From assembly GCF_900109365.1 (NCBI RefSeq), contig NZ_FNZR01000002.1:496001-560000 (forward strand): a DNA stretch of 64,000 nt. The letters are read 5' to 3'. This DNA comes from Parapedobacter koreensis. Its GTDB lineage: Bacteria > Bacteroidota > Bacteroidia > Sphingobacteriales > Sphingobacteriaceae. Every line of letters begins with the position of its first letter. Position 1 is the first letter of the stretch. The notes under the pieces are model-generated. The model was given only the letters and a program-made list of their open reading frames with translations, ran no database searches and had not been told where the DNA came from. Shown one piece after another: positions 8,998 through 16,661 of this stretch. A program made the position numbers and the translations under genes.

Positions 8998-9696
8998 ATG
9001 AAACCAAGATTGCTATATGTTGAAGATGAAGTAGATTTGGGCAATGTGACCAAGCAATACCTTGAAACCATGAATTTTAAAGTAACCTGGTGCATGACGG
9101 GAAAAAGCGCTTATCAGGAATACTTGACAAACCGTAATGCTTACAGCTTACTCATCATCGATATTCAATTGCCGGACATCAATGGATTCGATTTGGCCCG
9201 GAAAATCGTGGCACACGATAAAAATGCATGCTTCTTATTTTTAACGGCACGGAAGGAGAAAACAGATAGGTTATATGGGTTGGACATCGGCGCAATTGAC
9301 TACATTACCAAGCCTTTTGATATCGACGAATTGATTTTGCGCATTCGCAACATCACCAGACGCGTACAACCGACGGAAAAACTCAATACGGTAGACACGA
9401 TTCAAATCGGGGATATCAAGCTCAATAAAGAAACGCTTAGCCTCACCATCGAAGGACATACAACCACCACATTAACGTTGCGTGAAGCCGAATTGCTGGA
9501 ATACCTCCATACCCATCGCAACTCCATCGTGAAACGGGAAGATCTGCTTATCCGATTTTGGGGTGAAAACGATTATTTCATGGGCCGCAGCTTGGATGTT
9601 TTCATTTCCAGGCTGCGCAAACTATTACGGCACTCTACTTCAGGCGTCAGGATTGAAAACATCTATGGTGTCGGGTTCATCTTGTCCATCCCTTAA
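8998..9696 (+). CDS. OmpR/PhoB-family response regulator
   Basis: This 232-aa regulator is the partner of the preceding kinase. The receiver domain (1-120) has acidic residues E9-D10, phospho-acceptor D55 in LLIIDIQLPD and K105 in YITKPFD. The C-terminal half is an OmpR-type winged helix (LTLREAELLEYL, then KREDLLIRFWGE and DVFISRLRKLL). It should bind DNA as a phosphorylated dimer. The tight spacing with the kinase and with the DUF1304 gene 17 bp downstream suggests one operon. Its target genes cannot be read from the sequence. Confidence 0.94.
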   Translation: MKPRLLYVEDEVDLGNVTKQYLETMNFKVTWCMTGKSAYQEYLTNRNAYSLLIIDIQLPDINGFDLARKIVAHDKNACFLFLTARKEKTDRLYGLDIGAIDYITKPFDIDELILRIRNITRRVQPTEKLNTVDTIQIGDIKLNKETLSLTIEGHTTTTLTLREAELLEYLHTHRNSIVKREDLLIRFWGENDYFMGRSLDVFISRLRKLLRHSTSGVRIENIYGVGFILSIP

Positions 9697-9713
9697 TCGA
9701 TATTATTTAAATC

Positions 9714-10079
9714 ATGGAATTATTAAAAAACACATTGGTACTCTTGGTCGCTATCGAGCATCTGTACATCCTATGGGTTGAGATGTTTGCTTGGGAAACA
9801 GCGGGTAAGAAGGCATTTGGAAACAGCCTGCCAGCCCATCTTTTTACGCCGACCAAAAAATTGGCGGCCAACCAAGGGCTCTACAACGGCTTCCTTGCCG
9901 CCGGCCTCATTTGGTCTTTACTGATAACCGATCCTTTATGGAGCCGACATGTAGCTACGTTCTTCCTGGGGTGTATCATTGTTGCGGCAGTGTACGGTGC
10001 GGTTACCGCGAGTAAGCGGATATTGGTCCTCCAAGGGCTTCCGGCTATCATTGCGCTAGGTGTATTGATGCTGTTGTGA
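9714..10079 (+). CDS. DUF1304 small integral membrane protein
   Basis: This 121-aa protein has four predicted membrane segments. The start, with ALL/EHLYILWVEMFAWET-like residues, and the internal NQGLYNGFLAAGL are the marks of the DUF1304 family, whose function is not known. It begins 17 bp after the response regulator and is probably the last gene of that operon. It ends 5 bp before the convergent DUF721 gene. Confidence 0.88.
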   Translation: MELLKNTLVLLVAIEHLYILWVEMFAWETAGKKAFGNSLPAHLFTPTKKLAANQGLYNGFLAAGLIWSLLITDPLWSRHVATFFLGCIIVAAVYGAVTASKRILVLQGLPAIIALGVLMLL

Positions 10080-10084
10080 AGGTC

Positions 10085-10378
10085 TTACAACACCACGACG
10101 TCTTCGATAATCACCTGTCCCACGTACTCGTTCATACGACCGATGATTTGCGAACGCATCAGTAAAAGTTCGTTTTTGATGACGGACGATTCTACTTTTA
10201 CGAATAACTTCCTATCGCGGATATACAACTGCTTGGTACGGTTGGCAATGGCCTTTCCCATCAGTTGAGGCCAGGCCGAAATCAACGCCGTTTCATCGAA
10301 TTTACGCCGAAGTTTATATACATCAAGCATCTTCTCGATGGCTTCCTTGATCGTCATATCGTTGCCTCTCCTGTTCAT
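10085..10378 (-). CDS. DUF721 (DciA-like) protein
   Basis: This 97-aa basic protein of the DUF721 family has TIKEAIEKMLDVYKLRRKFDE, then LISAWPQLMGKAIANRT, then KLFVKVESSVIKNELLLMR. In other bacteria larger DUF721 proteins (DciA) help load the replicative helicase. This short Bacteroidota form has the conserved core only, so that role is inference. The gene overlaps the end of recF by 4 bp, consistent with translational coupling to a replication/repair gene. Confidence 0.85.
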   Translation of the reverse strand: MNRRGNDMTIKEAIEKMLDVYKLRRKFDETALISAWPQLMGKAIANRTKQLYIRDRKLFVKVESSVIKNELLLMRSQIIGRMNEYVGQVIIEDVVVL

Positions 10379-11493
10379 ACTGCTACCTCCAGTTGGTTTA
10401 CCACGCCGCCATTGATTTCAAAAACACACACTTTCCGATTTATTTCTTCAAAGATACGGTTTATGCGTACAGCATCTGTATCCGTGAGAAATATCTGCCC
10501 AAAATCATCTGCCGATACCATCTGCATCAATTTACGGGTACGCCCTTCGTCAAGCTTATCAAAGATATCATCCAGCAGGAGCAGCGGCTTGAATGCTTTT
10601 TGCTTATACAAAAAGCTGTATTGTGCCAATTTCAATGCGATGAGGAAAGACTTTTGCTGTCCTTGCGAACCGAATTTTTTAAGGGGCATGTCGCCATGGA
10701 TGGCAAACAGGAGATCATCCTTGTGGATGCCTACGGTGGTGCGTTCCAGTGCACGGTCGCGATCCAGGTGCTGCGCCAGTAGGCCAGCGAAGGTCGCTGC
10801 CATCAGCTGCGATTCATACACCAGTGACACCTCTTCAGCCGTATCGGTGAGAAATTGGTAATGCCGGTTAAATTCGGGGATAAACGCTGTCATGAACGCT
10901 TGCCGTTTTTCGAAAATCGGCACTCCCAAATCCACCAATTGCATATCCAGCACATCAAGCACCCCCTTGTCCAGCATGCCCGTCTTGGTTGCTTGCTTCA
11001 GCAAGCTATTGCGTTGTGCCAAACAACGGTTGTAAGCAATCAGTCCATCCAAGTAATGCGGGTCGGTCTGTGAAATCACGTTGTCTATGAAACGGCGGCG
11101 CTCTTCGCTACCGTCGGTCACGATGACCGCATCATTGGGCGAGATCATCACCAAAGGAAAGAGGCCAATGTGGTCGGCTAAACGCGTGTATTCCTTCTTG
11201 TTTTTTTTGAACTGCTTTTTCTGGTTGCGCTTCAAGCTGCAGGCCACTACGTCGGGTCGGCCGTCTTTGTCAAATTCGCCCTGCACCATAAACCACTCTT
11301 CACCCTGCTTAATCTGCTGGGAATCCACTGGATTGAAATAACTTTTGCAAAGCGATAGGTAATGGATGGCATCAAGGAGATTGGTTTTGCCTGCACCATT
11401 TCTCCCTGTGAAGGCATTCACCTCGGGAGCAAAGTGAAGCGTAGCTTCACTATAATTTTTAAAATTGAGTACAGACAATTGTTTCAGCCACAT
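10375..11493 (-). CDS. recF: DNA replication and repair protein RecF
   Basis: This 372-aa SMC-like ATPase binds gapped DNA and helps load RecA through RecOR. It shows Walker A GRNGAGKT (residues 30-37), the signature region FGSQGQQKSFLIALKLAQ and Walker B PLLLLDDIFDKLDEGR. The length is normal. It overlaps DUF721 by 4 bp. On the minus strand the sequence TACCTTTGC (11498-11506) ends only 4 nt before the ATG, so if it is a -7 box the mRNA would have almost no leader. No -33 box was seen, and transcription from the DUF4834 gene is an alternative. Confidence 0.95.
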   Translation of the reverse strand: MWLKQLSVLNFKNYSEATLHFAPEVNAFTGRNGAGKTNLLDAIHYLSLCKSYFNPVDSQQIKQGEEWFMVQGEFDKDGRPDVVACSLKRNQKKQFKKNKKEYTRLADHIGLFPLVMISPNDAVIVTDGSEERRRFIDNVISQTDPHYLDGLIAYNRCLAQRNSLLKQATKTGMLDKGVLDVLDMQLVDLGVPIFEKRQAFMTAFIPEFNRHYQFLTDTAEEVSLVYESQLMAATFAGLLAQHLDRDRALERTTVGIHKDDLLFAIHGDMPLKKFGSQGQQKSFLIALKLAQYSFLYKQKAFKPLLLLDDIFDKLDEGRTRKLMQMVSADDFGQIFLTDTDAVRINRIFEEINRKVCVFEINGGVVNQLEVAV

Positions 11494-11519
11494 ACCTGCA
11501 AAGGTAAGGTTTTCGCTGG

Positions 11520-11828
11520 CTATTTGGCAGACGACTTAATTTCTTCAAATTCCACAAACTCACCAGCGCTTTTCGCTCCCCGCTTTGGCTTATTCTGGGG
11601 AGGCATATAATCGATGCGTACTTCGCCTTCTGGCTGGCGCGGCTGCTGGAAATTGCCTCCGTTGGCATTTGTGTTATAAGGATTGTTCCTATATTGATAC
11701 TGCCGTTGGGCATTGCCCATCACTTTCTCTGCCATTCTGCGCATCGCCCAAGGGAAAAGGAGCCTAGCTACCATACGTATCAGCCACAGGACGGTTATTG
11801 CAATAAATAAGAATTTCAATAATCCCAT
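11520..11828 (-). CDS. DUF4834 family protein
   Basis: This 102-aa protein has one N-terminal membrane helix (about residues 3-28, FLFIAITVLWLIRMVARLL) and a polar, Asn/Gln/Pro-rich tail that ends in EGEVRIDYMP and FEEIK. It matches the Bacteroidota-specific DUF4834 family, of unknown function, which commonly lies next to recF or DUF721 in this group. It is 26 bp upstream of recF on the same strand. Confidence 0.8.
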   Translation of the reverse strand: MGLLKFLFIAITVLWLIRMVARLLFPWAMRRMAEKVMGNAQRQYQYRNNPYNTNANGGNFQQPRQPEGEVRIDYMPPQNKPKRGAKSAGEFVEFEEIKSSAK

Positions 11829-11919
11829 ATCCTACAAATATAATTAAAAATTGGATAAAAGAATTTAGATGGTTTAATTTTAACGAACTTTTAACGTCTA
11901 ATTGACAAACAAAACAGGG

Positions 11920-12411
11920 CTATATCCCCGGCTTGGTTTTGGCCTTCAAGATAGCCTGCTGGAGTTCAACTTGCCGTTGAGTACCAATGATATAGACGAG
12001 CCCGTCGCGATCGGTGAGCCACACCGCATCTTTGCCCCCTGCATAAAACTTGATTTTTCCCCTTTGGTGGAGGTTATACACCGGATTGTTGATAAAAAAA
12101 CTGCTGTAGGGTTTGCATTCCACGTTCACGATGCTGTTGAGGTCTATCTTTACCAGGCGGGTAGTCCAGAGCCCGCTCAATTTCACGCTGCCCTGCTCTA
12201 CCGTGACGCGGTAGTGAAGCATGTACATCATCACGATAGAAACAAAGATAACGGCACTTCCTACGATGAGGAACAGCTGGCTTTCGTTTTCCCGCTCGAT
12301 ATTGATGTAATAGGCTACAAAACAAAAGAGCGCCAGCAACAACCGGACGCTTACCCAACTGCGGTCCCGGCCCATGTATTGATTTTCTATGTATATCGGT
12401 TTTTCTGCCAT
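11920..12411 (-). CDS. Conserved membrane protein with a PH-like domain
   Basis: This 163-aa protein has two adjacent membrane helices (about 23-40 and 46-65), followed by a beta-rich segment (YRVTVEQGSVKLSGLW, IDLNSIVNVE, GKIKFYAGG, RDGLVYIIGT). That order resembles bacterial PH-domain (bPH) membrane proteins, but there is no strong motif and the function is unknown. It starts 6 bp after the tilS stop on the same strand, so the two are probably cotranscribed. Confidence 0.7.
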   Translation of the reverse strand: MAEKPIYIENQYMGRDRSWVSVRLLLALFCFVAYYINIERENESQLFLIVGSAVIFVSIVMMYMLHYRVTVEQGSVKLSGLWTTRLVKIDLNSIVNVECKPYSSFFINNPVYNLHQRGKIKFYAGGKDAVWLTDRDGLVYIIGTQRQVELQQAILKAKTKPGI

Positions 12412-12417
12412 CGGCTA

Positions 12418-13746
12418 TTACAAACATGCTAATGTAACTACTTTTTTTGTTTTGCCTGTAATTTTATAGCGATCGTCCATCCGGTAGAGCGCTACCCATA
12501 AGATATCGCCATTGCCATTGATCACTATGGGTACACCATGCTTCTGGTATACAGGCACTTTGAGTGACACGAAGAAATCACTTAATTTTTTGCGGCCCGC
12601 CATGCCCAACGGATGAAAAGCATCGCCTTCCTGCCATGCCCTGATTTGGATGGGGAAGATGACATATGCCGCATCCAACTGCACAGCATTCGGATCGTTG
12701 CCGATCGCCGTGTCGTTAGCCAATCCCGACTGGAAGCAATATTCACCCCACCTTACGCTGTCCCCCGGACGCACAATAGTGGCGACTTCGTCCCTCGGTG
12801 GCTCAATGGCTTTCAGAACCCAAGTTCCCCGATCGGCATACAAGGTGTGCGAGGACGAGGAAAACCGTTTCCCCGGTGTACCGGGGAATGTCCCGGCGAT
12901 GTCACCTACCACCGCTTCGGTAAACCCGAAAGGCCGGAAAAGCTCGTAAAGCATAAACTGCAGGGGATGCAATGCCATCAGATCGGCGGCGGGGATATGC
13001 CATTCTCCAGGTCGATGCTCCGTAAACAAACCGTCACGTATTTGATCTACATAGGCTTCCACCACGGTGTAAGCATCCGCAAAACGGTCCATATTTCTGG
13101 CCATGGTGCGTTCCAGATTGGGATTGAGCTCCTTCAGCCGGGGGATAACCTCAAGGCGGATTTTATTGCGCGCATACTTGGTGGAAAAATTGGAAGCATC
13201 ATCACGGTATGCCAATCCGTGGGTGTGTACGTATGCTGCTATTTCATCTGCACCTAAAAACAGTAAAGGGCGGATGATATAACCGCGTTTAGGCCGTATG
13301 CCCCCGAGACCAGCCAGCCCCGTGCCACGAACCAAGTTGAGCAACGCCGTCTCGACATGGTCATTGCGGTGTTGCGCGACAGCGATGTAATCATAACCTT
13401 GGGAAGACCTGATGGTCTCAAACCACGCATAGCGCAACTCGCGCGCAGCCATCTGGGTAGAAATGCCTTGCTGCCGGGCATAGGTTTCCGTATCAAATCC
13501 GGTTGAATAGAAGGGCACCTCCAACACGTTGGCAAGTTCACTCACCAACGCCTCATCCGCATCTGACGCTTCTTCCCGCAGGTGGAAATTGCAATGCGCA
13601 ATACCAACGGTATACCCTGCTCCAGCAAAAAGATGGGCCATCAATACCGAATCCTTGCCTCCACTGACAGCCAGGAGGATACGCTCATGCGATTGGCACA
13701 ATGCTTGGTCGGCTACGTATTGGATAAATCGCTCCTGCATGCTCAT
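12418..13746 (-). CDS. tilS: tRNA(Ile)-lysidine synthase
   Basis: This 442-aa enzyme adds lysine to C34 of tRNA-Ile(CAU), changing its codon from AUG to AUA. The PP-loop ATP motif SGGKDS is at residues 28-33. The N-type ATPase core is followed by the TilS substrate-binding and C-terminal domains (PLGMAGRKKLSDFFVSLKVP). The start is set at 13746 (MSMQERF). A second ATG at 13740 is equally possible because a -7-like TACCTTTGG (13751-13759, minus strand) ends about 4 nt before 13746. Extension to 13776 would run upstream of that box. It is divergent from the OstA-like gene. Confidence 0.93.
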   Translation of the reverse strand: MSMQERFIQYVADQALCQSHERILLAVSGGKDSVLMAHLFAGAGYTVGIAHCNFHLREEASDADEALVSELANVLEVPFYSTGFDTETYARQQGISTQMAARELRYAWFETIRSSQGYDYIAVAQHRNDHVETALLNLVRGTGLAGLGGIRPKRGYIIRPLLFLGADEIAAYVHTHGLAYRDDASNFSTKYARNKIRLEVIPRLKELNPNLERTMARNMDRFADAYTVVEAYVDQIRDGLFTEHRPGEWHIPAADLMALHPLQFMLYELFRPFGFTEAVVGDIAGTFPGTPGKRFSSSSHTLYADRGTWVLKAIEPPRDEVATIVRPGDSVRWGEYCFQSGLANDTAIGNDPNAVQLDAAYVIFPIQIRAWQEGDAFHPLGMAGRKKLSDFFVSLKVPVYQKHGVPIVINGNGDILWVALYRMDDRYKITGKTKKVVTLACL

Positions 13747-13809
13747 AAGGCCAAAGGTACGGCATATAAAGCACAATTGACTGCTTCTACGATTATTCAG
13801 GAGGTATTC

Positions 13810-16308
13810 GTGAATCCATCCATTTTAGCTAAGTTTGCGCCTGTGAAGAAGTGCCTGTTGTTTATCTGTTTTACTGCATTGATTTCTACGCTGGCGCATG
13901 CACAGCAGCGTGATGAACTGCGGCTGATATCGTCTTCGCATAGCCGTCTCAATGCCACCACGGGCAACATGATGAACTACCGGCCAGTATACGAACACCA
14001 CGGCTCTACCCTCTCCGCGGATAGCGGCTATGTCTATAATGACGATGACGGCAGGCAATTTTTCGATGCATTTGGCAAGGTGATCATCACCCAGCCCAAT
14101 GGCACGGTCATCTATGCAGACAAGCTGCATTACATTGCCGAAACCCAGCTGGCTACGCTCACCAACAACGTGCGCATGGTGGATGACAATTCCGTGCTCA
14201 CCACCAACCACCTGACATACAATATGAAAAGTAGCGTGGGAACCTATACTGGCGGGGGCCGCATCGTCAACACAACGGATACCATCACGAGCAAAAACGC
14301 CTACTATTTTGATAATACAAAAGATGCCTATTTCCGCTACGACGTGGTCGTGCGTACGCCGGACGTGAAAATATACACGGATACGATGCGCTACAATTCG
14401 GGCACCAAAATGACTTATTTTTATGGGCCTACCAATATCAAGGGCAATGACGGCGAAAACCTCTATACGGAACGTGGTGAATACAATACCGATACGGAAC
14501 AGGCTTGGTTTGACCGTAACAACCTGTATACGGAAGGGAGTCGTTTCCTCCGCGGTGATAGCCTCTACTACGATGGCACGTCGGGCAACGGGCGCGCCGT
14601 GCAGAATGTGGTGTTCATTGATACTGCGCAGCAATATTTTACCTATGGCGGCGAGGGAGTATATGACCGGAGCAACGAATCAATCACGATGACCAGAAAT
14701 CCACTGGTCATGACCGTGACCCGCAATGACAGCACCGCGACGGATAGCGCCGCTTCGGATAGCACCGTCACACCCATAGACAGCATCCGCACAACCCCGA
14801 TAGATTCTTCCCTGCGCCAGCTCGATACCTTGCAACAACCGCAACGCCCAGCCGTAGACACGATCTATATGACCGCTGATACGCTGTTTTCGCAGCTCAT
14901 CCTGCTGAAAGATTACATTCCCAAGGAATTCGATCTCGATCGCGAAGGCGGTGAAATTGATGATTATGAGGACGAGGTTTATGGGGAAGATTTCGGCACC
15001 ATGGACGACATGGATTTGTCCACCGACTTGGGCAAACCAACATTAAGCAGGGATTCGCTGGGCGCGGACACTAATTTTATCGACAGCCTCCAACGACAGC
15101 CTGTGGATACGTTGACAACATCGCCAGATTCCCTGTTGGATGTGCTAAAAGCGCCACCGGATAGTGCTAGCCTGGCCAAGGCTGTAGATTCCGTGGCTGC
15201 TGTACGGCTATCCACTACCGGATTGGACGCATTGACACGCAATCTCGAGGCAGATAGCATACTCCGCGACCAGGCAGTGATACCTATCGGCGGTGAGGCC
15301 GACAGCCTGCTGTTAGGGGCCGTGGCCGCTGTTTCGCGTCCGCCAACGGCAGAGACCCTGCCAAGCGATTCGCTGGCCAGCGATACGGTAAAAACGCGCA
15401 TCATCAAGGCCTATTACAACGTCCGGCTTTTTAAATCGGACTTACAAGCCGTGGCCGATTCCGTTTATTATGGTTATCCAGATTCCATGATGCGTTTTTT
15501 CGGCCGCCCGATGATATGGGCACAGGGGTCGCAGATGACAGCAGATACGATTTACATGCAAATCCGTAATGAGCAATTGGACAATATGCTGCTGGTGAGC
15601 AATAGCTTCATGGTAAATACCCAATTGGATTCGAGTAAGTACAACCAAATCAAAGGGCGGCGGATTACAGGATTTTTCACGAGCAATGCCCTGGATCGAA
15701 TGTTTGTTGATGGCAATGCGGAAAGCATCTATTACACCGTGGATGAAAAGCGGAAGATATATACCAACATGTATCATAGCCGCAGCAGCCGCATAAAAAT
15801 ATTGGTCGACAGCAATCAGATCACATATTTTAACCCCATTAGGCGAGTGGATGGAAAAGTCTACCCCATGCACCTCATTCCGCAGGATGTCGAGATACTT
15901 GAAGGCTTCGTGTGGAAACCCGGTGATCGCCCCACCTCCAAAGAAGATCTGCTCGCCCGAAGACGTCCGGCGGCAGAGGTTGCGATTGCTCCGGACTCAA
16001 CCGATGTGCTTCAGCCGCCTGGCGGACGTCCGGTCACGCCAGGAAATGACTCCCTGCCCGCTGTACCGGATACTATCCCGCGGCAACGCATCGGTAAAGA
16101 TAGCTTGGGAAATTCATCGGCGGTACGCCTGCCGCTTGGTAATCCACGCATCAAGGCTGTATCGGCCCGGTCCCAGCAACAGTATCGCCAAGTGCATGGT
16201 CAGGAAGGCCGGAGCCAGCTCATGCTTGCCAAACAGTTGCCAATCATGCACCGAGATGACCACCAGCATCGTGATGATAAGCGGAATGGTAGCCAAACGA
16301 GTAAATAA
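13810..16308 (+). CDS. OstA-like protein (LptA/LptD N-terminal-type LPS transport family), with long acidic insert
   Basis: This 832-aa exported protein starts at GTG 13810, 5 nt after AGGAGG. A second GTG at 13843 (VKKCLLF...) is a good alternative because a TAAGTTTGC box precedes it. Both give a signal peptide ending AHAQQ. The N-terminal part (about 40-300) has the repeated beta-jellyroll strands of OstA/LptA-like proteins (TVIYADKLHYIAE, NNVRMVDDNSVLTT, TYTGGGRIVNTTDTITS), which carry LPS across the periplasm. About residues 305-530 form an Asp/Ser/Thr-rich, low-complexity insert with many DSL/DSI units. OstA-type strands then resume. The last 65 residues run antisense through doxX and look non-native. 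Confidence 0.82.
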   Translation: MNPSILAKFAPVKKCLLFICFTALISTLAHAQQRDELRLISSSHSRLNATTGNMMNYRPVYEHHGSTLSADSGYVYNDDDGRQFFDAFGKVIITQPNGTVIYADKLHYIAETQLATLTNNVRMVDDNSVLTTNHLTYNMKSSVGTYTGGGRIVNTTDTITSKNAYYFDNTKDAYFRYDVVVRTPDVKIYTDTMRYNSGTKMTYFYGPTNIKGNDGENLYTERGEYNTDTEQAWFDRNNLYTEGSRFLRGDSLYYDGTSGNGRAVQNVVFIDTAQQYFTYGGEGVYDRSNESITMTRNPLVMTVTRNDSTATDSAASDSTVTPIDSIRTTPIDSSLRQLDTLQQPQRPAVDTIYMTADTLFSQLILLKDYIPKEFDLDREGGEIDDYEDEVYGEDFGTMDDMDLSTDLGKPTLSRDSLGADTNFIDSLQRQPVDTLTTSPDSLLDVLKAPPDSASLAKAVDSVAAVRLSTTGLDALTRNLEADSILRDQAVIPIGGEADSLLLGAVAAVSRPPTAETLPSDSLASDTVKTRIIKAYYNVRLFKSDLQAVADSVYYGYPDSMMRFFGRPMIWAQGSQMTADTIYMQIRNEQLDNMLLVSNSFMVNTQLDSSKYNQIKGRRITGFFTSNALDRMFVDGNAESIYYTVDEKRKIYTNMYHSRSSRIKILVDSNQITYFNPIRRVDGKVYPMHLIPQDVEILEGFVWKPGDRPTSKEDLLARRRPAAEVAIAPDSTDVLQPPGGRPVTPGNDSLPAVPDTIPRQRIGKDSLGNSSAVRLPLGNPRIKAVSARSQQQYRQVHGQEGRSQLMLAKQLPIMHRDDHQHRDDKRNGSQTSK
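13830..13838 (+). promoter_or_regulatory. Candidate -7 box (TAAGTTTGC) at the OstA-like gene
   Basis: This is a full match to the Bacteroidota -7 consensus TAnnTTTG. It ends 4 nt before GTG 13843; 19 bp upstream is TTCG, a partial -33. If active, translation would start at 13843 on an almost leaderless RNA instead of at 13810. Confidence 0.45.
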
Positions 16309-16539
16309 TCCCAGAATCAATAAAATAGAACAAAACAATTCTGCGAAAATCGCCAGCCCCATGGAAATGGTACCACCCAAACCAAGGAAATCATAAAAAT
16401 CGTTTTTCTTCGCCGCAAAATTTACCCATTTTCCGTAACCATAAGTGGGAATCATCAATACGCCGACACCCAAACGTAAAATCAATGCCGCCAAATCATG
16501 GGAAAGCGCACGATATCCGCTAGTCGTTAATCTTTTCAT
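16114..16539 (-). CDS. DoxX family membrane protein
   Basis: This 141-aa protein has four membrane helices and the DoxX pattern: LILRLGVGVLMIPTYGYGKW near the start, then LGLGGTISMGLAIFAELFCSILLILGLFTR. DoxX proteins are linked to quinone/redox functions and to stress, though the exact activity is not settled. The gene is convergent with the OstA-like gene and overlaps its 3' end by 195 bp. A TACATTTGT box ends 3 nt before the ATG, and a perfect 9-bp inverted repeat sits directly upstream of it, so repression by a dimeric regulator is likely. No regulator gene is adjacent. Confidence 0.88.
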   Translation of the reverse strand: MKRLTTSGYRALSHDLAALILRLGVGVLMIPTYGYGKWVNFAAKKNDFYDFLGLGGTISMGLAIFAELFCSILLILGLFTRLATIPLIITMLVVISVHDWQLFGKHELAPAFLTMHLAILLLGPGRYSLDAWITKRQAYRR

Positions 16540-16542
16540 GGC

Positions 16543-16577
16543 ACAAATGTATGTTTATTTAGAAATTATCTAAATAA
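16543..16577 (-). promoter_or_regulatory. doxX promoter with candidate operator
   Basis: The minus strand has a -7 box TACATTTGT (16543-16551). Immediately upstream, TTATTTAGA (16555-16563), 5 bp and TCTAAATAA (16569-16577) form a perfect 9-bp dyad in the spacer where RNA polymerase would contact DNA. The size and symmetry fit a MarR/HxlR-type or other winged-helix dimer. This is inference. Confidence 0.6.
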
Positions 16578-16661
16578 TTTTTATACACAACAAGGCAGAA
16601 CGTTCGCAAAAAAAATGCAACTTTACCATCGGTATAAAAACCCTTAGAAAAACCAAGCAAC

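Noticed and set aside
13582-13809. Upstream extension of the OstA-like gene
   Set aside because: It crosses the tilS start and promoter, and the signal peptide begins at 13810 or 13843.
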